Source: CAG-552 sp964516925
Lineage (GTDB): Bacteria; Bacillota; Clostridia; Christensenellales; Pumilibacteraceae
Assembly (NCBI GenBank): GCA_964516925.1
Contig: CAZEXL010000004.1
Location: 27,545 to 91,544 of the forward strand
Length of the DNA: 64,000 bases
Direction: 5' to 3'
This document shows, in pieces, positions 9,136 to 15,619 of this stretch (positions within the stretch are counted from its first letter, which is position 1; each line of letters opens with the position of its first letter). Both the position numbers and the translations under genes were made by a program. Under the pieces are notes generated by a model. The model did no database searches. It was given only the letters and a program-made list of their open reading frames with translations, and was not told where the DNA came from.

Positions 9136-9361
9136 GGACTTGAAAATAAAAGAAGGTGGTCTTTTACAAATATAACCCGATAAATCGAAAAAATGTTATT
9201 AAGCAAGACTTTTTATAAAAAGTCAACGACTGAGATTTTTGTGGCTATCCGCCACAAAGATTCCGAATGTTTACCCCTAATCTGCCGCAAGCAGATTGAC
9301 AAATCAAACGATTTACAATCTTTAATCAACAAATTATTATTAAAACAAAGGAGAAATTTAT
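9136..9361 (+). promoter_or_regulatory. Long structured 5' leader with three perfect hairpins
   Basis: From the expected transcription start to the gene at 9362 there are about 226 bases with three consecutive inverted repeats: an 18-base perfect palindrome GACTTTTTATAAAAAGTC (9207-9224), TTTGTGGC/GCCACAAA (9238-9258), and AATCTGC/GCAGATT with loop CGCAA (9279-9297). A 61-codon frame across it (ATG 9193) has no ribosome binding site and a matching frame on the other strand, as expected from palindromes, so I treat the region as RNA structure. Confidence 0.5.
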
Positions 9362-10228
9362 ATGAAAAAAAACAATGAATTAATTGCAAAAAACTCAAAG
9401 TGGTTTAAGGGTTTTGAAATATTGCCGCTAATAACCACGATTGTTATTGCGTTTTTTGCTATCGTTTTTGGTATCGTTATGGGTGCAACAAATAAGGTGC
9501 GTCATTATTATTCACGCTATTATTATGACTACGTTTTTAACGTTGGGCTAATGTTTCTTATATGGGGTATAGGTGCGGCTATGGCGGCAATTAACTTCTG
9601 CTTATCTAAGGTCGCTTGTTCATACTTTATTTTGAACGTAAGCTACTTAAGAAAACTTAGCGAATCATCGGGCAGCGGATGCATGCACGAAGGAATCGTA
9701 GGAGAAACGCAACAAAGTGGCGAGCAAAAAAGCCAAAACTTCGATGCCGAAACGTGGGCAAACAACAACGCCGAATCGGGCGCTGATAGCAATACCGTTA
9801 TGGTAGTGCATGAAAAATTCGGCGAAGGCAGGGTTATAAATTTCGATAAAGAAGCCGGGCGAATAGCCGTTGAGTTTTCAGACGGAGTAAAAATGTTCGT
9901 TTATCCGGGCTGCTTTACGCAAGGGTATCTAACCTTAAAACAAAGTAATCTCGCCACATTAGAAAAACAGAGCGAAAAAAAACAGGAAAGCGACAACAAG
10001 GAAAAAGACAAAAATCTTACCAGATTTCTTTTAACGTTTTTCTTGGGGTGGATCGGAAGCATTATTATCAACCATTCGGGATTAAAGCCCGAAGGGTACA
10101 CGTGCAGAACCTTGGCGTACATATTTCTCACTATGGTGACGTGTGGAATTTACGGACTTGTTGCGTCTATTAGCAATTTGTCTTTCGATCCTTCCAAAGA
10201 AAGTAATATCGGTTATATGAAAGACTAA
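9362..10228 (+). CDS. Membrane protein with small beta (UvrD-tail-like) domain and C-terminal TM2-like domain
   Basis: A 288-residue protein of unknown function. It has two N-terminal transmembrane helices (about 20-42 and 60-80), a polar linker, a short beta domain with pattern VVHEKFGEGRVINFD...AVEFSDGVKMFVYP (about 145-185) that resembles the small SH3/Tudor-like tail of UvrD/PcrA helicases, a charged KE-rich linker, and a C-terminal domain (about 217-288) with two hydrophobic segments, TFFLGWIGSIIIN and TMVTCGIYGLVASI, similar to TM2 domains. That last domain is repeated almost unchanged in the 75-residue protein at 16237. The start follows AAAGGAG. It is likely regulated by the divergent XRE protein (inference). 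Confidence 0.75.
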   Translation: MKKNNELIAKNSKWFKGFEILPLITTIVIAFFAIVFGIVMGATNKVRHYYSRYYYDYVFNVGLMFLIWGIGAAMAAINFCLSKVACSYFILNVSYLRKLSESSGSGCMHEGIVGETQQSGEQKSQNFDAETWANNNAESGADSNTVMVVHEKFGEGRVINFDKEAGRIAVEFSDGVKMFVYPGCFTQGYLTLKQSNLATLEKQSEKKQESDNKEKDKNLTRFLLTFFLGWIGSIIINHSGLKPEGYTCRTLAYIFLTMVTCGIYGLVASISNLSFDPSKESNIGYMKD

Positions 10229-10291
10229 ATATATTCGTTGCTGTGTTGTTATTTGATATCGTAAGCCAAAAGTCGATATTAAAAACCTCTC

Positions 10292-10328
10292 GGACTGTCC
10301 CTTGATTTTAATAAGGGCGGTCTTTTTT
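10292..10328 (+). terminator. Rho-independent terminator after the TM2-like gene
   Basis: Stem GACTG(T)CCCTT / AAGGGCGGTC with one bulged T, then six T. Almost the same terminator follows the paralogous gene at 16237 (16520-16556), where the stem is perfect. Confidence 0.85.
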
Positions 10329-10663
10329 AATTGGTGAGATCACTTCGCATTTTCAATGCTCCTCGTTGGTGGCATAAGGCTACGCAAGTTTTTGCTTTAC
10401 AATATGTTCTACCATATCTTTATTTTTACAATTGCATAATTCACTTATTGCAAGAAAACAAGGCGTACTTAGTTATTATTTATCGTCCCCAACACCATGT
10501 CATTGCGAGGAGCTTTAGCGACGTGGCAATCTCTCCGTTAAACTCCTAACTCTTGGCAACATCAAACGCACAGCCGCTCGCAAACTCATTATTATCAAGC
10601 TTCTTTTGCCTACTTTTCTTCACTGAAGAAAAGTAGGCCACTTAATGGAAAGGCAACGGCGCA
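10329..10663. repeat. Intergenic repeat region with R3 and R1 copies
   Basis: No credible gene. It contains an R3 copy (CATTGCGAGGAGC...GGCAATCTCTCCG) at 10499-10536 with its usual downstream tail, and an R1 copy at 10608-10638 (GCCTACTTTTCTTC / GAAGAAAAGTAGGC). The frame 10331-10549 lies in repeat sequence and has no ribosome binding site. Confidence 0.7.
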
Positions 10664-10692
10664 GCAAAAAAGCGGCTACAATAAAGCCGCCT
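10664..10692 (-). terminator. Terminator of tRNA-Gly
   Basis: On the minus strand: GCGGCT / AGCCGC stem with a short AT loop, followed by TTTTTTG. It lies 6 bases after the CCA end of the tRNA. Confidence 0.75.
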
Positions 10693-10698
10693 TGTTTA

Positions 10699-10772
10699 TG
10701 GAGCAGGTGATGAGAATCGAACTCACAACCACAGCTTGGGAAGCTGATGTTTTGCCACTAAACTACACCTGC
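10699..10772 (-). tRNA. tRNA-Gly(CCC)
   Basis: A 74-base cloverleaf on the minus strand with encoded CCA: acceptor GCAGGTG/CACCTGC, D arm GTTTAGTGGCAAAAC, anticodon loop TTCCCAA giving anticodon CCC, and T loop TTCGATT. The pair at the top of the anticodon stem is a T-T mismatch. It ends in its own terminator. Upstream on the minus strand an R1 repeat separates it from any promoter, and the best candidate boxes are weak. Confidence 0.93.
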
Positions 10773-10774
10773 AC

Positions 10775-10940
10775 GGTTACTTTTCTTTGGAAAAGAAAAG
10801 TAACCAAAAGAAACTTAAACGGAAAATGCAACAATATCTATATGTCGCTAAGCACAAAAGCAACTAACTCATTGCCGTTTGTATGAAAAGAAAAGTAACC
10901 AAAAGAAACTTGAGCCTTGACATAAGTTACAAAAGTAACC
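10775..10940. repeat. R1 repeat copy plus a second partial copy
   Basis: A full R1 inverted repeat (GGTTACTTTTCTTT / AAAGAAAAGTAACC, 10775-10805) with the CAAAAGAAACTTAAA tail, then a half copy at 10883-10915 and a segment (CTTGACATAAGTTACAAAAGTAACC) resembling the 39-base tandem unit at 31162. No gene is supported; the frame 10692-10886 is antisense to the tRNA. Confidence 0.75.
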
Positions 10941-10952
10941 CAATTTCCTTTT

Positions 10953-11576
10953 TTATCCCTTTTTGCCGTTCTTTTCGTCGGTCTTTTTTGCTTTGCGACG
11001 TATAAAGTTAAAACGCAAAGGGGTTTTTGCGCCCATTCTGTACCAAAGAATGGCAAGAACTTGCAAAGGAATAGGAATAAAAAAGACGAAGAAAATGTTT
11101 TCGATCGTAAGCGTAAGGAATATACTTAGCGCAACCGACCACATAATCGCCGACTCGGCAAGCAAAACGCCGAAGCGTTGTTTCCAAACGGCAAAAAGAA
11201 CGACCAGCACTATGGCGTTTACCGGGATGGCGTAAATAAAAGCAAGCCACGTTTTACTAAGCGACGGAAAGATAAGACTTATAAGCACGTACGCCGCCGT
11301 AAACACCAACCACACCAGTCCGGAAGAAAGCAACGCCACCAGAGGCTTGACTTTTTTTACTTTTTTGCGATCGGTAATAAGTCCGTCCACCGTAGTGTTA
11401 AAAAGCTTTGCAAGCATTGCAAGCGTAGTAATATCCGGACACGATTCGCCGCGTTCCCACTTGGAAACGGCTTTATCCGAATAGTTCAGCTTTTCGGCAA
11501 GTTCCGATTGGGTGAGTCCGAGAGACTTGCGATAGAACGTTATGTTATTTGCGATTATCTGAATCAAGTCGTCCAT
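10953..11576 (-). CDS. XRE-family regulator with four transmembrane helices
   Basis: A 207-residue protein with an N-terminal Cro/C1 helix-turn-helix (about 5-62; SELAEKLNYSDKAVSKWERGE is the core) and a C-terminal membrane region with about four helices (about 80-190), followed by a basic tail. Membrane-anchored XRE proteins of this type are common in Firmicutes; the signal sensed here is unknown. The ATG at 11576 is chosen over an in-frame ATG at 11594 because it fits both the family start and a promoter whose -10 box ends 6 bases before this codon. The gene is divergent from the SGNH hydrolase. Confidence 0.85.
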   Translation of the reverse strand: MDDLIQIIANNITFYRKSLGLTQSELAEKLNYSDKAVSKWERGESCPDITTLAMLAKLFNTTVDGLITDRKKVKKVKPLVALLSSGLVWLVFTAAYVLISLIFPSLSKTWLAFIYAIPVNAIVLVVLFAVWKQRFGVLLAESAIMWSVALSIFLTLTIENIFFVFFIPIPLQVLAILWYRMGAKTPLRFNFIRRKAKKTDEKNGKKG

Positions 11577-11582
11577 GTCGTG

Positions 11583-11611
11583 ATTATAACACAAAACGGC
11601 GCAACATGCAA
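11583..11611 (-). promoter_or_regulatory. Promoter of the membrane XRE gene, apparently leaderless
   Basis: On the minus strand: TTGCAT (11611-11606), 17-base spacer, TATAAT (11588-11583), then CACGAC and the ATG at 11576. With transcription starting 6-7 bases after the -10 box the mRNA would begin at or next to the start codon, and no Shine-Dalgarno sequence is possible. A nearby inverted repeat CACTCTAC/GTAGAGTG (11623-11643) could be an operator. Confidence 0.65.
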
Positions 11612-11746
11612 GCGTTTTGCGCCACTCTACTAACGGTAGAGTGAGGTAAACGAGCGGTTTACACTGACTTTAGGCAAAGTAGAGCGGCAAAAACCAACGG
11701 TAGAAACGCTAAAACAAAAGGGAGAGTGAAATTCGGGCAAATTAGG

Positions 11747-11775
11747 TTGATTTTTTTTCGCTTCGGCAGTAAATT
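11747..11775 (+). promoter_or_regulatory. Possible promoter of the SGNH hydrolase gene
   Basis: TTGATT (11747-11752), 17-base spacer, TAAATT (11770-11775). The spacing is good but both boxes deviate from consensus. A strong GGAGG ribosome binding site follows at 11814. Confidence 0.4.
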
Positions 11776-11822
11776 AGTAGCGACTTTGAAGCGACGCGTT
11801 CGGCGCGCACGAAGGAGGTATT

Positions 11823-12506
11823 ATGAAAAACTTAGTTGTCTTTGGAGACTCCATTCCTAAAGGAATAATTTACGACGGCGGAAGAATAAAAAAGAGCAAG
11901 GTAAACGCAGTGGATATTTTGGGCGACTATTATCATTTCGACAGCGTAAACAACTGTTCGGTTTACGGACAGACTTTGGCAAGACTCGTAGGCAAAGGAA
12001 CGATCGACGAATATATTGCTACTCATAATCGAGCGGACGAGAATTACGCGGCGATTTGCATAGGCGGCAACGACGCCGATTACGATTGGAAGTCGGTTAT
12101 GCTTACTCCGTACGAGCAACATTCACCCGTAACCGATTTGCGCGACTATTCGCAAATGCTGGACGACACGGTAAAAAAATTGGTTAATGCCGGCTATAAA
12201 GTATTTTTACTAACATTGCCGCCGGTGTTTTCGCAGCTATATTTTACCAACGTGATCTCAAAAATCGCCGACGGCGAAAGCGTGCTTAAATTTCTAAGCG
12301 GCGACGTAAGCAATATATACCGTCATCAGGAGCTTTTTAATTACGAGATCGTAAAATGCGCCTTTCGCAACGACGTTAAGCTTATCGACATAAGATCGGC
12401 GTTGCTCAGCGACATCGACTGCTTTAATAAATATTGCTCTGACGGCGTGCATCCGAACGAAGTCGGGCAAAGCTTCCTAGCGGACACCGTAAAAGCGAAC
12501 GCATAA
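11823..12506 (+). CDS. SGNH/GDSL-type hydrolase
   Basis: A 227-residue cytoplasmic protein (no signal peptide) of the SGNH hydrolase fold. Visible motifs: FGDS with the catalytic serine S10, the GGND block at 81-84, and a C-terminal DGVHP with the catalytic D207 and H210. These are the four blocks of the family, which includes acyl esterases and lysophospholipases; the substrate is not predictable. The start follows GAAGGAGG. It is followed 25 bases later by a degV-family gene, probably in the same transcript. Confidence 0.85.
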   Translation: MKNLVVFGDSIPKGIIYDGGRIKKSKVNAVDILGDYYHFDSVNNCSVYGQTLARLVGKGTIDEYIATHNRADENYAAICIGGNDADYDWKSVMLTPYEQHSPVTDLRDYSQMLDDTVKKLVNAGYKVFLLTLPPVFSQLYFTNVISKIADGESVLKFLSGDVSNIYRHQELFNYEIVKCAFRNDVKLIDIRSALLSDIDCFNKYCSDGVHPNEVGQSFLADTVKANA

Positions 12507-12531
12507 AATTCAAAATTAAGGGGAAATAAAA

Positions 12532-13398
12532 GTGAATAAAATAATAGTATCCGTTTCGGCTACGTCCGATTTAACAAAAGAACTTCAAGACGAGTACGGC
12601 ATTGCCGTTGCACCAATGGAATATATGCTTGACGGCGAAATTTATTCTACGGCAGGCGGCGTTAATCTAGAAGAGTTTTACGAGTCGATGCGTAAAGGTG
12701 CGATAACCAAAACGTCGCAAATAAATCGTGAAGAAGCGCGCGCACACCTAGAATCGCTTTTAAGTAGCGGCGCCGACGTGCTACATATCGAAATTTCAAG
12801 CGGGCTAAGCGGCACGTACGATAACTTCGTTTCGGCGGCAAACGAGCTTAACGAAAAGTATCCGAACAAAGCGCGCATAGTGGACGGATTGGGGGCAAGT
12901 CATATGCTTACCATGATTGCGCTTGCATGCGTCGACGAAATAAACAAGGGCAAAACTTTAAACGAAGTAGGCGACTACGCCGACGAACTTTCGCACAACG
13001 TCAGCGCGTTGTTTACCGTAGACAGTTTAACGTATCTTGCCAGGCTTGGCAGAGTGTCCAAAGGTGCGGCATTGCTGGGCAACGCAATTCACCTAAAGGT
13101 TGCGATGCGCGTTAACGACGAAGGCAAGCTCGTTCCGTACAAAAAAGTGCTCAGTCGCAAAAAAGCGATGAATCAGCTGCTTGCGTCCATGAAGAAGATG
13201 TACGTTCCTAAGGTAAACAGAATTATGGTAGGTCACGCCGTTTGCGAGGACGACGCTAGGTATCTTGCCGAAAACATAAAAGAAACGTACGGTGTCGACG
13301 TACCTATCTATCCGCTAGGTCCGGTAATAGGCAGTCATTCGGGGCCGGGGACGCTTGCGATTTTCTTCACCACCGACGGAAGAGATATAAAGGACTGA
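12532..13398 (+). CDS. DegV family fatty-acid-binding protein
   Basis: A 288-residue protein of the DegV family. Family members bind a fatty acid between two alpha/beta lobes, and some (FakB) present fatty acids to a kinase. Visible marks: an N-terminal strand with SVSATSDL, TSQINREE (about 61-68), the EISSGLSGTYDN loop (about 85-96), SLTYLARLGRVSKG (about 163-176) and the C-terminal GPVIGSHSGPGTLAIFF. The start is GTG after AAGGGGA. No fakA-like kinase gene is in this window. A terminator follows at 13417. Confidence 0.9.
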   Translation: MNKIIVSVSATSDLTKELQDEYGIAVAPMEYMLDGEIYSTAGGVNLEEFYESMRKGAITKTSQINREEARAHLESLLSSGADVLHIEISSGLSGTYDNFVSAANELNEKYPNKARIVDGLGASHMLTMIALACVDEINKGKTLNEVGDYADELSHNVSALFTVDSLTYLARLGRVSKGAALLGNAIHLKVAMRVNDEGKLVPYKKVLSRKKAMNQLLASMKKMYVPKVNRIMVGHAVCEDDARYLAENIKETYGVDVPIYPLGPVIGSHSGPGTLAIFFTTDGRDIKD

Positions 13399-13416
13399 TT
13401 TTAGAATAACGAATAG

Positions 13417-13456
13417 GCGTTTCGAGTTGTTATCGAGCAAGTCGGAACGCTTTTTT
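13417..13456 (+). terminator. Rho-independent terminator after the degV-family gene
   Basis: Stem GCGTTTCGA / TCGGAACGC (one G-T pair) with a 16-base loop, followed by TTTTTT. Confidence 0.8.
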
Positions 13457-13458
13457 GC

Positions 13459-13487
13459 TTGACAAATCGAGCAACTTAATGTAAGAT
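13459..13487 (+). promoter_or_regulatory. Promoter of the CopZ-like/TtcA-like pair
   Basis: TTGACA (13459-13464), 17-base spacer, TAAGAT (13482-13487). It starts directly after the preceding terminator. The ribosome binding site AAGGAG lies at 13522. Confidence 0.65.
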
Positions 13488-13535
13488 AATTGCATAAAGC
13501 GACAGCAAAGTGCCGCATAAAAAGGAGTAAACGAT

Positions 13536-13754
13536 ATGTTCGGATTTAAAAAGTTTAAAAAAGAATATAAGGTAGAAGGCATGCATTGCGCACATTGTTC
13601 GGCGTCGGTCGAAAATGCCGTTAAAAACGTCGAGGGCGTAAAGTCTGCAAAGGCTGACGCTAAAAGCGGCTCGCTTATCGTCGTTTCGTCGGTAGAAATC
13701 GACGACGCTAAAATTGCGGAAGCCGTAAAGGGCGCAGGTTTCGAGGTCGCTTAG
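13536..13754 (+). CDS. Heavy-metal-associated (CopZ-like) domain protein
   Basis: A 72-residue single HMA domain with the metal motif GMHCAHC (C18, C21) after a basic N-terminal segment, and the usual beta-alpha-beta pattern ending GAGFEVA. Such proteins are soluble Cu(I) or other soft-metal chaperones. No copper ATPase or CsoR gene is near. Instead the next gene, an iron-sulfur PP-loop ATPase, starts on the base after this stop codon, so the two are cotranscribed and probably translationally coupled. Confidence 0.88.
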   Translation: MFGFKKFKKEYKVEGMHCAHCSASVENAVKNVEGVKSAKADAKSGSLIVVSSVEIDDAKIAEAVKGAGFEVA

Positions 13755-14600
13755 GTGGAAGCGCAGTCCGAATACCTAAAAAGCGTAGAGGAGAGTATTC
13801 GCAAAAAATTTCACCGCCAGCTTTTTTCCAAGTTCGCCAGGGCAATAAACGAGTACGAGTTGCTTAGCCCCGGCGACAAGGTGGCGGTGTGTATTTCGGG
13901 CGGGAAAGACTCTATGCTTATGGCCAAGCTGTTTCAGGAATTGAAGCGGCACAACAAGTTCGACTTCGAGCTTGTGTATTTGGTTATGGATCCGGGCTAT
14001 AACGAGGTCAATCGAAAGAAAATCGAAAGCAACGCTGCCGTGCTCGGCGTGCCTATCACCGTTTTCGAAACGGATATTTTTTCGTCGGTCGTTAATATCG
14101 AAAAATCGCCGTGCTACGTTTGCGCCAGAATGCGCAGAGGGCATCTGTACGCTAAGGCAAAGGAACTCGGTTGCAACAAGATCGCGCTGGGGCACCACTA
14201 TGACGACGTTATCGAAACGATACTTATGGGCATGCTCTACGGCGCTCAAGTGCAGACGATGATGCCCAAACTTAAAAGCACTAACTTTGCGGGCATGGAG
14301 CTTATTCGTCCCATGTATCTCATTCGCGAGGCGGACGTAAAAGCGTGGCGCGACTACAACGGCTTGCAATTTATTCAATGTGCCTGCAAGTTCACGGCGG
14401 ATAACTATGCCGAAAACGCTACCGAAAGCGCGTCTAAACGCAAAAAGGTTAAGGAGCTTATCGCTTCGCTTGCCGAGCAAGATCCCGAAATAGAACAGAA
14501 CATTTTTAAGAGCGTGGAAAACGTCAATTTGGCAACCGTTATCGCTTATAAAAGCAAGGACGGGGTAAAACACCTCTTTACCGACGAATATGATAAGTAA
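13755..14600 (+). CDS. TtcA/TtuA-family PP-loop ATPase (tRNA thiolation-like)
   Basis: A 281-residue PP-loop protein with the ATP motif SGGKDS (48-53) and the CxxC pair C120/C123 plus C209/C211, the cysteines that hold an iron-sulfur cluster in TtcA-type tRNA 2-thiolation enzymes. It also has GHHYDDVIET (146-155). The start is GTG directly abutting the stop of the HMA-domain gene. The family acts on tRNA (2-thiocytidine in TtcA); the exact substrate here is not decidable. A promoter for a tRNA array begins just downstream. Confidence 0.82.
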   Translation: MEAQSEYLKSVEESIRKKFHRQLFSKFARAINEYELLSPGDKVAVCISGGKDSMLMAKLFQELKRHNKFDFELVYLVMDPGYNEVNRKKIESNAAVLGVPITVFETDIFSSVVNIEKSPCYVCARMRRGHLYAKAKELGCNKIALGHHYDDVIETILMGMLYGAQVQTMMPKLKSTNFAGMELIRPMYLIREADVKAWRDYNGLQFIQCACKFTADNYAENATESASKRKKVKELIASLAEQDPEIEQNIFKSVENVNLATVIAYKSKDGVKHLFTDEYDK

Positions 14601-14636
14601 AAATTTTATATTTTTGCTAAAAGCGAGCAAAAACGC

Positions 14637-14665
14637 TTGATTTTTCTTTTTGCGTAATATATAAT
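14637..14665 (+). promoter_or_regulatory. Promoter of the tRNA-Thr repeat array
   Basis: TTGATT (14637-14642), 17-base spacer, TATAAT (14660-14665), placed just before the first tRNA-like unit. No other clear promoter lies between it and the intact tRNA-Thr at 15075, so the whole array is probably one precursor RNA. Confidence 0.7.
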
Positions 14666-14680
14666 AATTGTCGTTGCCGT

Positions 14681-15074
14681 GTGCCGATTGGCTCAGTAGG
14701 GTACGTCCCCAAAAGGACGAGGGGGAATTAATAATATATGCTGTTATACTCGCGTTCGCTCGTGGCAGAAGCAACCAAAGGTTGCTCGGCTAGGGCTCAG
14801 TAGGGCCACGTCCTTGGTAAGGACAAATTAATAAACAATATATGCTGTTGGGCTCAATAGGGCCACGTCCTTGGTAAGGACAAATTAATAAACAATATAT
14901 GCTGTTGGGCTCAGTAGGGTCACGTCCTTGGTAAGGACAAATTAATTGAATAATATATGCTGTTATGGCTCAGTAGGGCCACGTCCTTGGTAAGGACAAA
15001 TTAATAAACAATATATGCTGTTGGGCTCAGTAGGGTCACGTCCTTGGTAAGGACAAATTAATTGAATAATATAT
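14681..15074 (+). repeat. Tandem array of truncated tRNA-Thr 5'-half units
   Basis: Five nearly identical units start (D-arm GGCTCA) at 14794, 14851, 14908, 14967 and 15024 with steps of 57, 57, 59 and 57 bases; the intact tRNA follows 59 bases later. A more diverged unit starts near 14690. Each unit keeps the acceptor 5' strand GCTGTT, the 5' D arm and the complete anticodon arm GTCCTTGGTAAGGAC. The 3' D strand is altered (GGGCC or GGGTC instead of GTAGAGC), and the T arm and 3' acceptor are replaced by an AT-rich linker. A further 5' remnant (TAATATATGCTGTTAT) lies after the tRNA terminator near 15186. Confidence 0.9.
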
Positions 15075-15150
15075 GCTGTTATGGCTCAGTAGGTAGAGCA
15101 CGTCCTTGGTAAGGACGAGGTCCCGGGTTCAAGTCCCGGTAACAGCTCCA
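15075..15150 (+). tRNA. tRNA-Thr(GGT)
   Basis: A 76-base cloverleaf with encoded CCA: acceptor GCTGTTA/TAACAGC, D arm GCTC...GAGC, anticodon stem CGTCC/GGACG with loop TTGGTAA (anticodon GGT, reading ACC and ACU), T arm CCGGG/CCCGG with loop TTCAAGT. It is the last, complete member of the array of truncated copies and is followed by its own terminator. Confidence 0.95.
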
Positions 15151-15151
15151 A

Positions 15152-15183
15152 AAAAGGAACTACGCAAGTAGTTCTTTTTGTTT
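15152..15183 (+). terminator. Terminator of the tRNA-Thr array
   Basis: Stem GGAACTAC / GTAGTTC with loop GCAA, followed by TTTTTG. Confidence 0.85.
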
Positions 15184-15256
15184 TATAATATATGCTGTTA
15201 TATTCGCTACGCTCGGGGGTAGGCGACAGCGCATTTAAGGGCACTGACCGCAATTA

Positions 15257-15502
15257 TTAATCGAGTAAATCTTCGTAATCTACGTCGAATAACGTTTTCA
15301 GTGCCTTTAATTCAATATCCGTAACAAAACGCTGTCCGCTCTCAATGCGTTGAATAGCGTTTTTATCGACGTCAACGCCCAAAAGTTGCAGCTTTTCCGC
15401 CAATATTCTTTGTGACATTTTCGGGATTTGGCGTTTTCTAAGAGCGTAAATTTTGCTTCCCGAAATATTATTTTTGTTATCGATGGTTTTGTTTTTGAAC
15501 AT
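15257..15502 (-). CDS. XRE-family HTH regulator
   Basis: An 81-residue DNA-binding protein. The helix-turn-helix spans about residues 15-70: MSQRILAEKLQLLGVDVDKNAIQRIESGQR, ending FDVDYEDLLD. The longer Q-L-L-G-V-D-V-D loop is typical of one XRE subgroup. I start at the ATG 15502, which has AAGGA upstream; an in-frame extension to 15544 runs through the operator repeats and is unlikely to be translated. It is divergent from a lipoprotein gene, and the gap contains an exact inverted repeat that is a likely binding site. Confidence 0.85.
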   Translation of the reverse strand: MFKNKTIDNKNNISGSKIYALRKRQIPKMSQRILAEKLQLLGVDVDKNAIQRIESGQRFVTDIELKALKTLFDVDYEDLLD

Positions 15503-15522
15503 TTTTAAAAAAATTTCCTTTT

Positions 15523-15596
15523 TTTGACATTTAGTGCTTGACAAACTTCATTATAATGTGTTATTAATTGACTAATGACATTCACTAAATGTCAAA
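15523..15596. promoter_or_regulatory. Operator region with a 14-bp perfect inverted repeat
   Basis: TTTGACATTTAGTG (15523-15536) is exactly mirrored by CACTAAATGTCAAA (15583-15596). Inside it, TGACATT (15576-15582) and AATGTCA (15588-15594) form a tighter palindrome, so there are three TGACATT half-sites in all. A symmetric ATTATAAT at 15550-15557 provides a -10-like box on both strands. Precise promoters cannot be assigned. Confidence 0.6.
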
Positions 15597-15619
15597 ATAA
15601 ACTTTAGGAGAAAAATAAA

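Noticed and set aside
9193..9378. 61-codon frame in the leader of the 9362 gene
   Set aside because: No ribosome binding site, overlaps the downstream start, and the opposite strand has an equal frame because the sequence is made of palindromes.
10331..10549. 72-codon frame after the 10292 terminator
   Set aside because: Mostly repeat R3 sequence; no ribosome binding site or family resemblance.
10692..10886. 64-codon frame starting MFMEQVMRIELTTTAWEADVLPLNY
   Set aside because: It is the antisense of tRNA-Gly followed by an R1 repeat, a well-known type of false gene.
14681..15074. CRISPR array
   Set aside because: The 57/59-base units are tRNA-like throughout, with no variable spacers and no cas genes.
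14681..15256. Integrated element or prophage attachment site at tRNA-Thr
   Set aside because: No integrase gene nearby and the repeated part is the 5' half, not the 3' end used by integrases.
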